The position numbers and the translations under genes are program-made. From NCBI GenBank assembly GCA_028274465.1, contig CM051457.1, positions 110,731,982-110,795,981 on the forward strand: a stretch of DNA of 64,000 nucleotides, given 5' to 3'. Under the pieces are notes generated by a model. It searched no databases and was not told the DNA's origin. It worked only from the letters and a program-made list of their open reading frames with translations. The stretch is from Plantago ovata (Eukaryota > Streptophyta > Magnoliopsida > Lamiales > Plantaginaceae). This document shows positions 11,309-21,384 of the stretch, piece after piece; the first letter of the stretch is position 1, and each line of letters opens with the position of its first letter.

Positions 11309-11651
11309 TGTCAAAAATCACGTTGAAGATAATGAATCATACTTGGAATGAGAAAAGTACGTGACAAGAGAGTAAAAATTAAATAATTTTCTATTGCTTT
11401 GTGATAAATCTCACTTGTATTTACAATTACAAAGAACCCTATATTTATAGACAACTAAACTATACAAAGAATAATTTGATCCTATAAGAATATTCTTTAC
11501 AACTTGTATATTAAGTAAATAATCTAGGGTTGACATGGTCGGCGTGCTCCGTAGTCTTCAAGTAAATCTTCTTATATGTTATCTTCGTGCTTGGTCCACA
11601 TACATCACATCTAATAGTCAAATCCAAATGTATACGATCTTCATTCTAATA
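11309..11651 (-). repeat. 5' LTR of the minus-strand non-autonomous copia element
   Basis: Partner of 6922-7264. The primer binding site lies immediately to its left (11285-11308 on the plus strand, gagcctgagctttgatacca). Confidence 0.88.
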
Positions 11652-11656
11652 TGATA

Positions 11657-12042
11657 CGTGTTGAACTTACAACATGTTTGAACAGAAACCCCTAGCCAGC
11701 TTACTCATGATATTGTGACTATTGTCTATACTGTTTCTGTTAGTAAGGTTGCTTCTTGAACTCAAAAGATTGTTGCCTAGAAATACTTGTCAATTTCCAC
11801 AAACCAATTCAAATTACTGAAGCGTTAAATATTGTCTGTTCGGTCTGTTTGATAGCATTATGTAAGTAGAAACATAAATTGCATGAACTTGAGTTTTCGA
11901 AACAGCAGAGCCAGAATTCTCAAAACTAAGAAGCAACAGGCAGCAGAGCAAAGCGAATAGTATACGTACATTGGTTTCGTTACGAAGCTAACATCTGTCA
12001 GGCTAGATAAGTCTATACCAACAAAACGAAAGATCTAGTTAC
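11657..12042 (-). other. Flank and 3' region of the RING pseudogene
   Basis: AT-rich sequence between the retroelement duplication and the stop codon of the RING fragment. It probably includes the RING gene's 3' UTR, which would lie on the minus strand. No other feature is seen. Confidence 0.4.
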
Positions 12043-12222
12043 TTAGCAGTAGTATTTATTAGTACTAGTTTTCATTGGCATCTCGAATCTGCAATCAGGG
12101 CAGGAATCACGAGTCTGTAGTCACTCCTTAAAGCAATCACCATGATACTCGTGCTTGCACAGCAAGATAACCGCCTCAGAAAGCCCTTCCAAGCAAATCA
12201 CACACTTCTCATTCATCACCTT
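12043..12222 (-). pseudogene. RING-finger E3 ligase, C-terminal half, split by the SIRE-like element
   Basis: On the minus strand it reads KVMNEKCVICLEGL, then LLCKHEYHGDCFKE, a stop, then DSCPDCRFEMP and a terminal stop at 12043-12045. The order CxxC...CxHxxHxxC...CPxC is a RING of the H2-like E3 ubiquitin ligase type. An in-frame TGA at 12121-12123 sits where such domains usually have Trp (TGG). The reading frame continues upstream on the far side of the retroelement at 31968. Such proteins attach ubiquitin to target proteins; this copy cannot, being split by 19.7 kb and carrying two nonsense codons. Confidence 0.8.
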
Positions 12223-12318
12223 TGTTAGAGTGGAGTTTTTCTGGAGTTTACGTTCTACTACTATTTGGATTGTTTTACCTTATCTTAACAAAGATTGAAT
12301 ACAAAAAGGATTACAAGT
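12223..12318 (+). repeat. 5' LTR of SIRE-like element, first 96 bp
   Basis: Identical to the first 96 bp of the 3' LTR (31194-31289). It is cut at caagt, which is duplicated at 20652-20656 on the other side of the gypsy insertion. Confidence 0.95.
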
Positions 12319-13602
12319 TGATGAATGTGTATTTTACACTTTCATTTGAGTCTTTTTCACCTATTTTAGCTATCCTCTATGCTAATTTAGCTATATTTTA
12401 GTACATTTTATTAGAATAGTGTCACGTTTCCCTTTAGATTTTATTTTACAGGTTTTGGTTGAAATTCGAGGATTTCCGGGCAATTATATTGAAGTTGACA
12501 AGGAATTGGTGTTCCAGAAGCCTATTTGGAGTATCTGAAGGTTTCCGGATAGGATTTGGAGTATAGGGGCCGAATTTGGAGGTTAGAAGGCCACTAGAAG
12601 TCAGAAACCGAGTCCGAAAAGGGGAAGAAATCTAAAAACGCGGAATTCCGCGAAAAACTCTCCGGGGCGAAACGCCGCAGATGTGGGGCGAACCGCCCGG
12701 TGTGTGGGGCGAACCGCCCCATAGTATTTCGAGGCCTATATATAGTTGCTCAGTTTTCTCCGAAAATCATACTTTTCCAGACCTACTTTCTCACCTCTCT
12801 CTGTAGTTTTAGGTAGGGACTTCTCAGAGCCTGTTCTGGGAGTCCGTAGCTTAGGGGACACTTTTTCATAGCGGATTGGAGCTTGTAGGATCGCAATTCT
12901 TCGGAGATTGACAACCTTCGGTAACTTTGTATCTTACAGTTTATTCTACTTATTCTTATTTATCTTTCAACATGTTTTCTTCTATGATTTCTGTTGATTG
13001 CATGCCTATTATGAGTAGCTAAACTTATCGTTGGTGGTAGTATGTGAATTCTTAGCGAAGGGATGATAATCATGCTAATGGCTATATCGCGCATTATACT
13101 CCGTGTTATTGCTTTATTTCGTTGATTAGGCTCCGCCTAAATTCTCGTATGTTGTATTAATTATTATGCACAATTGGACCCTCGTCGACCTGTACGCGAG
13201 TTTATCTTCGTAGTGTTGAATAATTACGGAACACAATAGGACAATAGTGATTGACTTGTCAGACCCTTTATCTTCGTAGTGCTTAATAATTGCAACAGGA
13301 CACTAGATTGATCAAAGATCTCCATGCAAGACCGAGGAATTTATGCATGATTATCGACCCGTTATGCTTTGAAGGATCATACTATCACCAATCTTCATTA
13401 TCTGCTAGAAACCCCCTTTGCTATCTGTCTGCTGTTTTATATTCTAAATTAGATTAGATAAAGCTAGTTATAGTCCTGAGAGAACGATACTCGAGTCATT
13501 CTACTGCTACACTACGGTTTTCGTTGTAGTTGTGGATTGCCTTTGGCTAAATAACAAATATATATTTGACTGAATTCGGAACTGACAAGTCCGCGCTCAT
13601 CA
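12319..13602 (+). repeat. 5' LTR of the Athila-like element
   Basis: Begins tgatgaatgtg and ends gctcatca. It carries three GGGGCG-type hairpin motifs (12660-12725) and tatatatag at about 12738, a possible TATA box. Confidence 0.93.
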
Positions 13603-13605
13603 AAT

Positions 13606-13623
13606 TGGCGCCGCTGCCGGGGA
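13606..13623 (+). other. Primer binding site, tRNA-Asp type
   Basis: Lies 3 bases inside the 5' LTR end. It matches the complement of the plant tRNA-Asp 3' end with one substitution. Confidence 0.8.
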
Positions 13624-13912
13624 CTATACTCCTTTTTTCTATTTAATTTGTTTATATTTTCAGCTTTAGATTCCTAATTCTACTAGTTTTAGTTTTCCTT
13701 TTTAATCTCTCTCTGATGCTGTTTTCCTAGTCTGTTACGGATAGTGTATACCGCATACACGATCTGCAGGAACACCGCTTGCTGATTCAATTGCTGAGAT
13801 CGACAGAGTCTACCACCAAAGAAGGCGACTACTCGAAAGGCGTGCACTAGAGGAAATAGAGGATACCGATTTCTCTGAATCTCTACTCAGTCTTTTCAAG
13901 GAAATCGACGGA

Positions 13913-15133
13913 ATGGCAGAAGCTAGACCACTGAAGGCATGGGTTCAACACACCAAGGATCGAATGAGGGGACCGGCGATTGTCCTTTCATCTGCAACCC
14001 GAGATCTGGAAATCAAGAACCACGCATTCCAACAACTTCCGAGGTTCTATGGCTTAGCAAGGGAAGATGTGATGGGGTACTTGCACGATATCGATGATTT
14101 CGTCAACCAACTCCCACGACCTGGAGCTGAAATAACAACGGACGAGTTGAGAATGAAGGTTTTTGCTATGGGACTTGGCGACAGAGCCAAGTCATGGTTG
14201 AGTTCTCTACCAGTAGGCTCGCTGGACACTTGGGAGAAGGTTTTTTCAGCTTTCATGGAGAAATACTTCCCTCACACCTTGACTACCGCGCTTAAGGCGC
14301 AAATCACTGGATTCAAGCAGGACTATGATGAGACCATCTACACTGCGTTTGAGAGATTCCAAGATCTCACGAACAAGTGCCCTCACCATGGTTTTGAACT
14401 TTCTGACTTAGTCCAACACTTCTACAATGGACTAACCTTCGAGAACCAACAAGTGGTAGATTTCCAATGCCGAGGCAATATTTGGGAGGAAACTGCAGAA
14501 GCCGTCTGGGCAGTTTTCGAAAGGCTTGCTAAGGGTTCGCAGTTCAAGGACCCAAGAGCAATGGTTAGGAGACGTGGACCTGAAGCTCCACCAACTCAAG
14601 AAGCCCCTATGTATAGGGGGAATGGGGATCAATTCGAGTGCTTTACCAACGAATTGAAGCAAGTCCTCAAGAGCGCCACCGGAACTACTGTTTCGAACGA
14701 AGTATGTCGAATATGCAAGAACTATGGGCATGGGGCTCATATGTGTAGATCGGAGCTGGCATACGATGATGGCAACTGGGCTCGAGGAGGCGATGAAGAA
14801 GTCTTTGCTACGGAGTTTGGTACTCAAGAAGTTAGCTACGGATAAGACAGTAGGAATCCTCGAGGTGGATTTTGGAGAAGAGGATTCCGAAACAATCAAG
14901 GATATGCACCGGCTCACCAAACTTATGGCCCTAACCAAGACCGTAGTAGGCTAAACTATGGTAATGATCACTGCGAAAACCCCGCTCCGAAAGAGCCACC
15001 GAAGTCGAAGTCGGCTCAAGTGATGGAGAACTTGCAAAAGATGGTTGATCACACACAAAGTTTTCTCAAACGTTATGAAGAAGATTCCGAGAAGACTAGG
15101 GCAAGACTTGATAGGTTGGAAGAGATGCACTAG
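13913..15133 (+). pseudogene. gag of the Athila-like element (in-frame stop)
   Basis: Open for 310 codons from 13913. The retrotransposon gag domain is clear: GLGDRAKSWLSSLP, EKVFSAFMEKYFP and FERFQDLTNKCPHHGF. A nucleocapsid CCHC knuckle CRICKNYGHGAHMC follows at about 14705-14746. A TAA at 14843-14845 interrupts the frame, which then continues as an Arg/Asn-rich tail (NPRGGFWRRGF) and a helical part to a TAG at 15131-15133. Gag forms the virus-like particle of the element. The stop could be a lesion or a leaky gag/pro stop; a later frame change argues for lesions. Confidence 0.85.
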
Positions 15134-15908
15134 GCTTGCCCATCAAAAGATGCAAGAATTGATCGACCGAGGAGCAAGTAGGGAACAAGGCAAACTGCCT
15201 AGCAACACTGTGAAGTCGAATGCCATTACATTGGCTGGTGATCTACCTGACAAAATCACCATCAAGAAGGTTGTTAAGTGCGAGTGTTGCAAGAAGGAAG
15301 AACTTCTACAGGCTAAGGAAGAAGAGAAGGACCTTGGTTCTGACGAAAGTGATGAGGAGCAAGAGGATCCCGAGCCACTCCCTAAAAGTTTCGATGTTAA
15401 GGTAGGGATTGGTGAGCTTGAAGATGTTCGTGCCACACTAGACACGGGATCCTACTCAAACATAATCCCTTTGAATGTGTTTGAAAAGAGTAACCTTGGA
15501 AAACTATCTGAGCAAAGGGCTATTGTGCAACTGGCGGATGGATCCTTTATGAGACCCGAAGGCGTTGTGAAAAATGTGTTGGTCAAGATTGGTGAAGCTT
15601 CCGTATACACCAATTTTGTAGTTATGCCGGCGTCTGCACCTGGAACGGGGGATGTCATACTCTTAGGGCGAACGTTCTTGACTAAACTACGCTCCGCGAT
15701 GGATATCTACCAAAGAACTTGCACTATTGAAATGGATGGCAAGCAACACGTGTTGCACGCCATATCTGATCCACCTGATCCGCCCGATATTTCTTTCACT
15801 ACTCACTACTGTGGTCTTGCAGCCTATATTCTTTCTTATTCACAGGTTCGTGGCATGGACAGGAGATCAATGAAGGGGAAGCCTAGTACCCGCAAAAAGA
15901 AGAGATAG
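15045..15908 (+). CDS. Retropepsin-like aspartic protease region of the Athila-like element
   Basis: An open frame of 287 codons; the recognisable part begins near HQKMQELIDRG. An acidic linker (SDESDEEQEDPEPLP) leads to the protease core: ATLDTGSYSNIIPLN with the catalytic Asp-Thr-Gly, then a flap-like region, then GDVILLGRTFLTKLR matching the usual ILGRPFL motif. The frame ends with a basic tail and TAG at 15906-15908. In complete Athila elements RT would follow directly; here it does not. The first residues of the ORF overlap the end of the gag frame and are probably not native. Confidence 0.8.
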   Translation: MITHKVFSNVMKKIPRRLGQDLIGWKRCTRLAHQKMQELIDRGASREQGKLPSNTVKSNAITLAGDLPDKITIKKVVKCECCKKEELLQAKEEEKDLGSDESDEEQEDPEPLPKSFDVKVGIGELEDVRATLDTGSYSNIIPLNVFEKSNLGKLSEQRAIVQLADGSFMRPEGVVKNVLVKIGEASVYTNFVVMPASAPGTGDVILLGRTFLTKLRSAMDIYQRTCTIEMDGKQHVLHAISDPPDPPDISFTTHYCGLAAYILSYSQVRGMDRRSMKGKPSTRKKKR

Positions 15909-18900
15909 GCGCAGACAGGAGTCGAGTCAAAGACTTTAAACAATGACGCTATCCGGGAGGCAACCCGGAATTTTTATCGCTTTCTTTACTGCTTTTTTGC
16001 ATGCATTCATCCTTGAACTATTTGCTTCTCATATGCGAATTTGTTCATGTCTGTGTTGTATATGCTTATGTTTGAGTGAGATTTTTCGAGTGTTTTTTTG
16101 AAAAAATTTGTTTCGGGGATTAAAACCGCATTTTCTGACGACAGGAACCGTCTCCCCGCATCGGGGAGCACGGGGCGAACCGCCCCGCACCAGGGGTGAA
16201 CCGCCCCACGGCTCCAGAACTTCAAAAACGCGGATTTCTTCCCCTTTACCTCATTTTCTTCATATTTCATCATTCCTCCTCCCCAAAAACCGAAAATCGC
16301 GATTTCATCTTCAAATATTCATAACTTCTTCATTTCTTGACCAAATTTAGTGTTCTTTAGCTTAAATCGAAGCCTATTACATGATCTATCATCCCATCCG
16401 AACAGATTTTGTCCTAATGCTTTAGATTTACAGATCTGAGGTATCATCCTAAGAACCCTAATTTTTGAATTTGGGGGTTTTCTAATTTGAGCTTTATTTA
16501 TGCTTATTTGATGCATGGGTATGTTGTTTGTGTGATTAGACATGTTATTTACTATCAATTGCATGCTCAATTTTGCTTGGATTGTTGATTTGGGAATTTT
16601 GCTACTTGATGATATATCTTGTTATGCAATATTTCTTTATCTTTAATTTCTTGCATATGATTATGTTTATTGATGTAATGTTGGTGGATTTGACGATAGA
16701 ATGCTTAATTGTCGAGTATGAGGATTTATGATGGTAGGATTTTTCGCTTCTATGGTATGAATTGAGCCTTGTTATCTAGGATATTGGTTGTCTAGTAAGA
16801 GCATAATGTGATGTATTGCATGTAGTAGTTACATTGGTATGTTGCATGATGAAGAAGCTAGGCTAGACATTACGGTTTGGGGAGCTCGATTGTTGATTTT
16901 ATCACTTGAATATTTCGTTCTTACACTAGCATATGCATAAGTCAGTTTTGTGTCATACGAGGTACTAACAGTTGTTTGCAGGAACCATACCAAGGGAAAG
17001 GAACATTCCGTATGATTGCTGTGAAGAATTGGAGGGAGATCGATTACGACCATGTCAAGAAGGGTGACCTCGTTGGATGTGCGTTCGAGCCAAGGGGTTT
17101 TGCAACAACGTCGTGGATTATCCAAGAGGAGGAGCTAGAGTACACCTGGAGTAAGGACTCCTATTCCTATTGATGCACCACCGAAGGGACATAAACCATT
17201 ATTACGTCAGCAATCCATCACAAGGACTGCAAGGTTCGAGTGAACTGGAAGGCACCGGGACAATCTCGCCGCAACGGATTCAATCATGAGTTCGCAGTTG
17301 CTAGAAGGTTCCGAAGCGCTAGCTTGGTTCCAATACATAATCACATGGGTGCCCAGCACCTTGTTGGGGTGCCCCTTGCCTGCCTCTAAAGAGAGCATCA
17401 TATAGACATCGGGAGCATCAACTGTAGAGAATGTGGTCGACATAGGAAAAAATGGAAGACAACCTCTGAATACCCGAGCAACTCGCCGTAACCTCCTTGG
17501 GGTGTAAAACGCTGGAGGGGGAGGTCCTGATACCACTGCCCTTTCCCCTTCAACAGTTCACAGCCTGTTGGAGAGATACCGGTGGAAGATTCCATAACAG
17601 AGACGGCCAATCTTGAAGATTCCCTTCGACACTGCAACTCTACCAGTGACGATGTGCGTGACAGTAGTGACAATGAAGACAATAGGGACAATGATGATAC
17701 AGATGGTTGAATTGGTCCTATCCGATCTATTGATGGAACTACCGCCACTACCACAAGTCCCGATGATCATATATGAGGCTCCCAGAGCAGTCCCAATAAC
17801 TCACAAGCAGCACACTCAGCCGACCGAGGCCAAACCATGGGGTAACATCTAGTATCACATCTTATGTCCTCATTTTCTTACTGCTAGGGACTAGCGTTAA
17901 TTTCATGAGGGGGGATGGGATTTAAGTGATCTAGTGTTGTTAGTTTGGAGCTTGGTATTGGTAGGATGAGTATAGTACCTCGCATGCTTTATCCGTCTGC
18001 ATTTGCATTTGCATGTTTACTGCTTTCGTAGATTTTTTAGGTTGCATTCACTACATTCATCCTAGGATAGTCTTGCATGTTTTATATGGAGTTTATTGCC
18101 GAATTTTTTGAACTTTTTTATTGGGTAGATCAACCAACTATGCCTTTAATCGTATGCTTCATCTCTATGAATTTGTTTGAGGTTTTCTCTCTTGGCTTGT
18201 CACATTTATGTATTGCACTTGGTTAAGCTTGGTAGTCTCGACATCACTTAGTGGTGTTTTCTCTACTGCGGTTCACGAAGGCCTTTATAATAGGATGATG
18301 CATGTTAGGGTCTTATGGTTGTTTTCCTCGAGTAATTATGTACCTAAGAGGCAACAAGTCTTCACCATGCTTTGAGATTGCTAAATGCCTAGGAAGGAGG
18401 TAGTGTGAGGTTGTGTGATCCTTTGTTTATCACCTATTCTTCCGAATAGGTTTGGGGAGGGGGCTACACCATCATAGACTTGTTTCTGTTTTTCATTTAT
18501 CGTGAGTTTATTTTTCCTTTTCCGTAAATTTTGTACTCCAACCTATTCTTCGAATAGGTTTGGGGAAGTCGTGTGAGTCATTTTGTTTCTCTTTTTGTTA
18601 TGCTACTGCTGGCTAGAAAAATCGAAAAAAAAGAAAGAAAAAAATTCCAGAAAAAAAAAGAAAGAGAAAAAGAAAAGAAAAAGAATCTGGAAAGAAAAAG
18701 AATAAAAAAGAAAAAATCCCAAAAAAGCAAAGAAGGGTCCAAAAAAGAAAGCCAAATAACAGTTAGCAAAGTGTTGAGTCTTATTTTCCATTTTTTGTAA
18801 TGTTTGTAATCGTATTTTTTATCTTTTATCTTTTTTGTCTTGAGTGTCATCTGTTCTAGACCACCCTCGTCCTGCCATTCAGGAAGTGGTGAATAGCTTA

Positions 18901-19359
18901 AGACTTTACTTGAGAGATGGGTAGAATAGGGGAGTGTTATCTTTTATAGGGAACCCTCCTTCGTTTGATGAGAGCCAGTACTGGTTCGACCTCTTTTGAG
19001 GAAAAGTCTTAACATGGTGGAACAGCAGTAAGTCCTCAGTTTCATAGGCACGGGGCAACCATTCGTATCTTAGCATGCTTCATTACGTCGTCACTGACTA
19101 GGTCCAGGTAGAGAATGTTACGAGAGACTATTTTGTCTTGACATAAGTGCTTATGTGGATGTGTATAAGTCAATCGAGGTATTCTTCAACCTATATTCAT
19201 GCTTTGATTTATATGGTTTTTGTTCATATGTTATTTGATAGATTCAGTAGATTAGTTCATTTTATTTGGCATGAGACTCCATTTTGTGTCTTGCATGTTT
19301 TTTGTATTAGAGTCTAGCTTAGTTGCTTGAGGACAAGCAAAGGTTCGGTTTGGGGAGTT
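15909..19359 (+). other. Long non-coding internal region of the Athila-like element
   Basis: No RT, RNase H or integrase motif is seen in three plus or three minus frames. Contents: a GC-rich hairpin cluster at 16140-16210, a 65-codon frame at 16976-17173 without a known domain, two copies of cctattcttc(c)gaataggtttgggga (18432 and 18542), a 150-bp A/G-only-like tract (18616-18765), and a final tttggggagtt before the LTR. Such gene-poor 3' regions are known for Athila, where they may hold a remnant third ORF. Confidence 0.65.
18616..18765 (+). repeat. Purine-rich (A/G) tract
   Basis: About 150 bp with very few pyrimidines, built from aaaag/gaaaa units. The Lys/Glu-rich frame across it is a composition artefact. 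Confidence 0.85.
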
Positions 19360-20651
19360 TGATGAATGTGTATTTTACACTTTCATTTGAGTCTTTTTCA
19401 CCTATATTAGCTATCCTCTATGCTAGTTTAGCTATATTTAGTACATTTTATTAGAATAGTGTCACGTTTCCCTTTAGATTTTATTTTACAGGTTTTGGTT
19501 GAAATTCGAGGATTTACGGGCAATTATATTAAAGTTGACAAGGAATTGGTGTTCCAGAAGCCTATTTGGAGTATCTGAAGGTTTCGGATAGGATTTGGAG
19601 TCTAGGGGCCGAATCTGGAGGTTAGAAGGCCACTAGAAGTCAGAAACTGAGTCCGAAAAGGGGAAGAAATCCAAAAATGCGTCGAAAACGCGGAATTTCG
19701 CGAAAAACTCTCTGGGGCGAACCGCCGCAGATGTGGGGCGAACTGCCCGGTGTGTGGGGCGAACCGCCCCACAGTATTTCGTGGCCTATATATAGTTGCT
19801 CAGTTTTCTCCGAAAATCATACTTTTCCAGACCTACTTTCTCACCTCTCTCTATAGTTTTAGGTAGGGACTTCCCAGAGCCTATTCTGGGGGTCCGTAGC
19901 TTAGGGGACACCTTTTCATAGCGGATTGGAGCTTGTAGGATCGCAATTCTTCGGAGATTGACAACCTTCGGTAACTTTGTATCTTACAGTTTATTCTACT
20001 TATTCTTATTTATCTTTCAACATGTTTTCTTCTATGATTTCTGTTGATTGCATGCCTATTATGAGTAGTTAAACTTATCGTTGGTGGTAGTATGTGAGTT
20101 CTTAGCGAAGGGAAGATAATCATGCTAATTGCTATATCGCGCATTATACTCCGTGTTATTACTTTATTTCGTTGATCAGGCTCAGCCTAAATTCTCGTAT
20201 GTTGTATTAATTATTATGCACAATTGGACCCTCGTCGACCTGTACGCGAGTTTATCTTCGTAGTGTTGAATAATTACGGAACACAATAGGACAATAGTGA
20301 TTGACTTGTCAGACCCTTTATCTTCGTAGTGCTTAATAATTGCAACAGGACACTAGATTGATCAAAGATCTCCATGCAAGACCGAGGAATTTATGCATGA
20401 TTATCGACCCGTTATGCTTTGAAGGATCATACTATCACCAATCTCCATTATCTGCTAGAAACCCCCTTTGCTATCTGTCTGCTGTTTTATATTCTAAATT
20501 AGATTAGATAAAGCTAGTTATAGTCCTGAGAGAACGACACTCGAGTCATTCTACTGCTACACTACGGTTTTCGTGGTAGTTGTGGATTGCCTTTGGCTAA
20601 ATAACAAATATTATTTGACTGAATTCGGAACCGACAAATCCGCGCTCATCA
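19360..20651 (+). repeat. 3' LTR of the Athila-like element
   Basis: Partner of 12319-13602, ending catca just before the caagt duplication. It has an 11-bp insertion (gtcgaaaacgc region, about 19681) absent from the 5' LTR. Confidence 0.93.
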
Positions 20652-20656
20652 CAAGT

Positions 20657-21330
20657 TCAAGTTACTGGAATTGGACAACATGAAAGTCGAAGTTGACTAG
20701 GAAACCATGTCAACATCCTGACGATATTTGGTGTCCGAGTACAATTCGGAGAGATGGATAAATTGGATTCAATGAAGACTTCTGCACGTATTCAAGAGTG
20801 TTTATTAACACTATAAATAGGGTTGAAGATCGACATTGAAGGATATAGTTTTGAGATACAGTTTTTAGATTACTCTTGAAGTTGTTACGCTTTTGTTGTC
20901 AAGTCTTTCTTTCGTAGTCTATTTACACAAGCCTGTTTATATATTCCTCGAGGGAGTATAGGTGAGTTGGTTCTCATATAGATTAGATAATCTAGCTTGT
21001 GTTGTGTCGTTTACTAGAGAGATAGGTGAGTTCAAGTCGATTGTACTCAACGTTATTAATCTAGTCGTTTTTGCTAATATAAAGCATCTAGCTGTGTTTT
21101 TACAGTTAGAATAAAATTTATACGTGTGTTCTCTGCCGCTGCTTTATTTACTCTGTGCACGTATTTGGTTTTATTGCTTTATTGTTTTTACAGCTTTGTC
21201 GAAGTTGTCGATCAAGTTATACAAACTTCATAGACAACTTTGATATCGATACAGGAATACCATACGTACTCTGTAGGAGTTTTAGATTTTGGACTAACTC
21301 TTATTGTTTTAGAGTGCACCTACATTAACA
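20657..21330 (+). repeat. 5' LTR of SIRE-like element, remaining 674 bp
   Basis: Collinear with 31289-31962. It has a TATA box tataaatag at 20812-20820 and ends tacattaaca. The following attggcatcgagagcttg resembles a degraded initiator-Met primer site (consensus TGGTATCAGAGC). Confidence 0.92.
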
Positions 21331-21384
21331 ATTGGCATCGAGAGCTTGTTGTTGTTTTTATCTCAGTGATTTTACAGGTACAAG

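Larger units (their letters stand above)
6922..11651 (-). mobile_element. Copia-type LTR retroelement, non-autonomous, minus strand
   Basis: Two 343-bp direct repeats (6922-7264 and 11309-11651) differ at about seven positions by hand count (near 2%). A perfect 5-bp duplication tgata flanks the whole (6917-6921, 11652-11656). On the minus strand the 5' LTR is followed directly by TGGTATCAAAGCTCAGG, close to the initiator-methionine tRNA primer site used by copia elements, and the 3' LTR is preceded by TTGAGGGGGAG, a polypurine tract. The 4-kb interior has no gag, protease, integrase or RT motif in any frame, so it must move with proteins from elsewhere. It holds two open segments that look like host-gene exons (see 8866-9011 and 10377-10692). 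Confidence 0.88.
12319..20651 (+). mobile_element. Athila-like Ty3/gypsy element with gag-pro only, nested in a copia LTR
   Basis: LTRs are 12319-13602 and 19360-20651 (about 1.29 kb, TGATGA...CATCA). A perfect 5-bp duplication caagt (12314-12318, 20652-20656) places the insertion to the base inside the SIRE-like 5' LTR. The primer site at 13606-13623, TGGCGCCGCTGCCGGGGA, differs by one base from the tRNA-Asp complement used by Athila-type elements. A polypurine stretch tttggggagtt precedes the 3' LTR. It codes for gag and an aspartic protease, but RT, RNase H and integrase are absent. LTR divergence is near 2.6% by hand count. It is therefore non-autonomous. Confidence 0.93.

Noticed and set aside
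16976..17173. Env-like ORF of the Athila-like element
   Set aside because: Only 65 codons with no signal peptide or membrane span; too little to call.
18573..18800. Lys/Glu-rich 75-codon frame
   Set aside because: Produced by the purine tract of the gypsy element; no domain.
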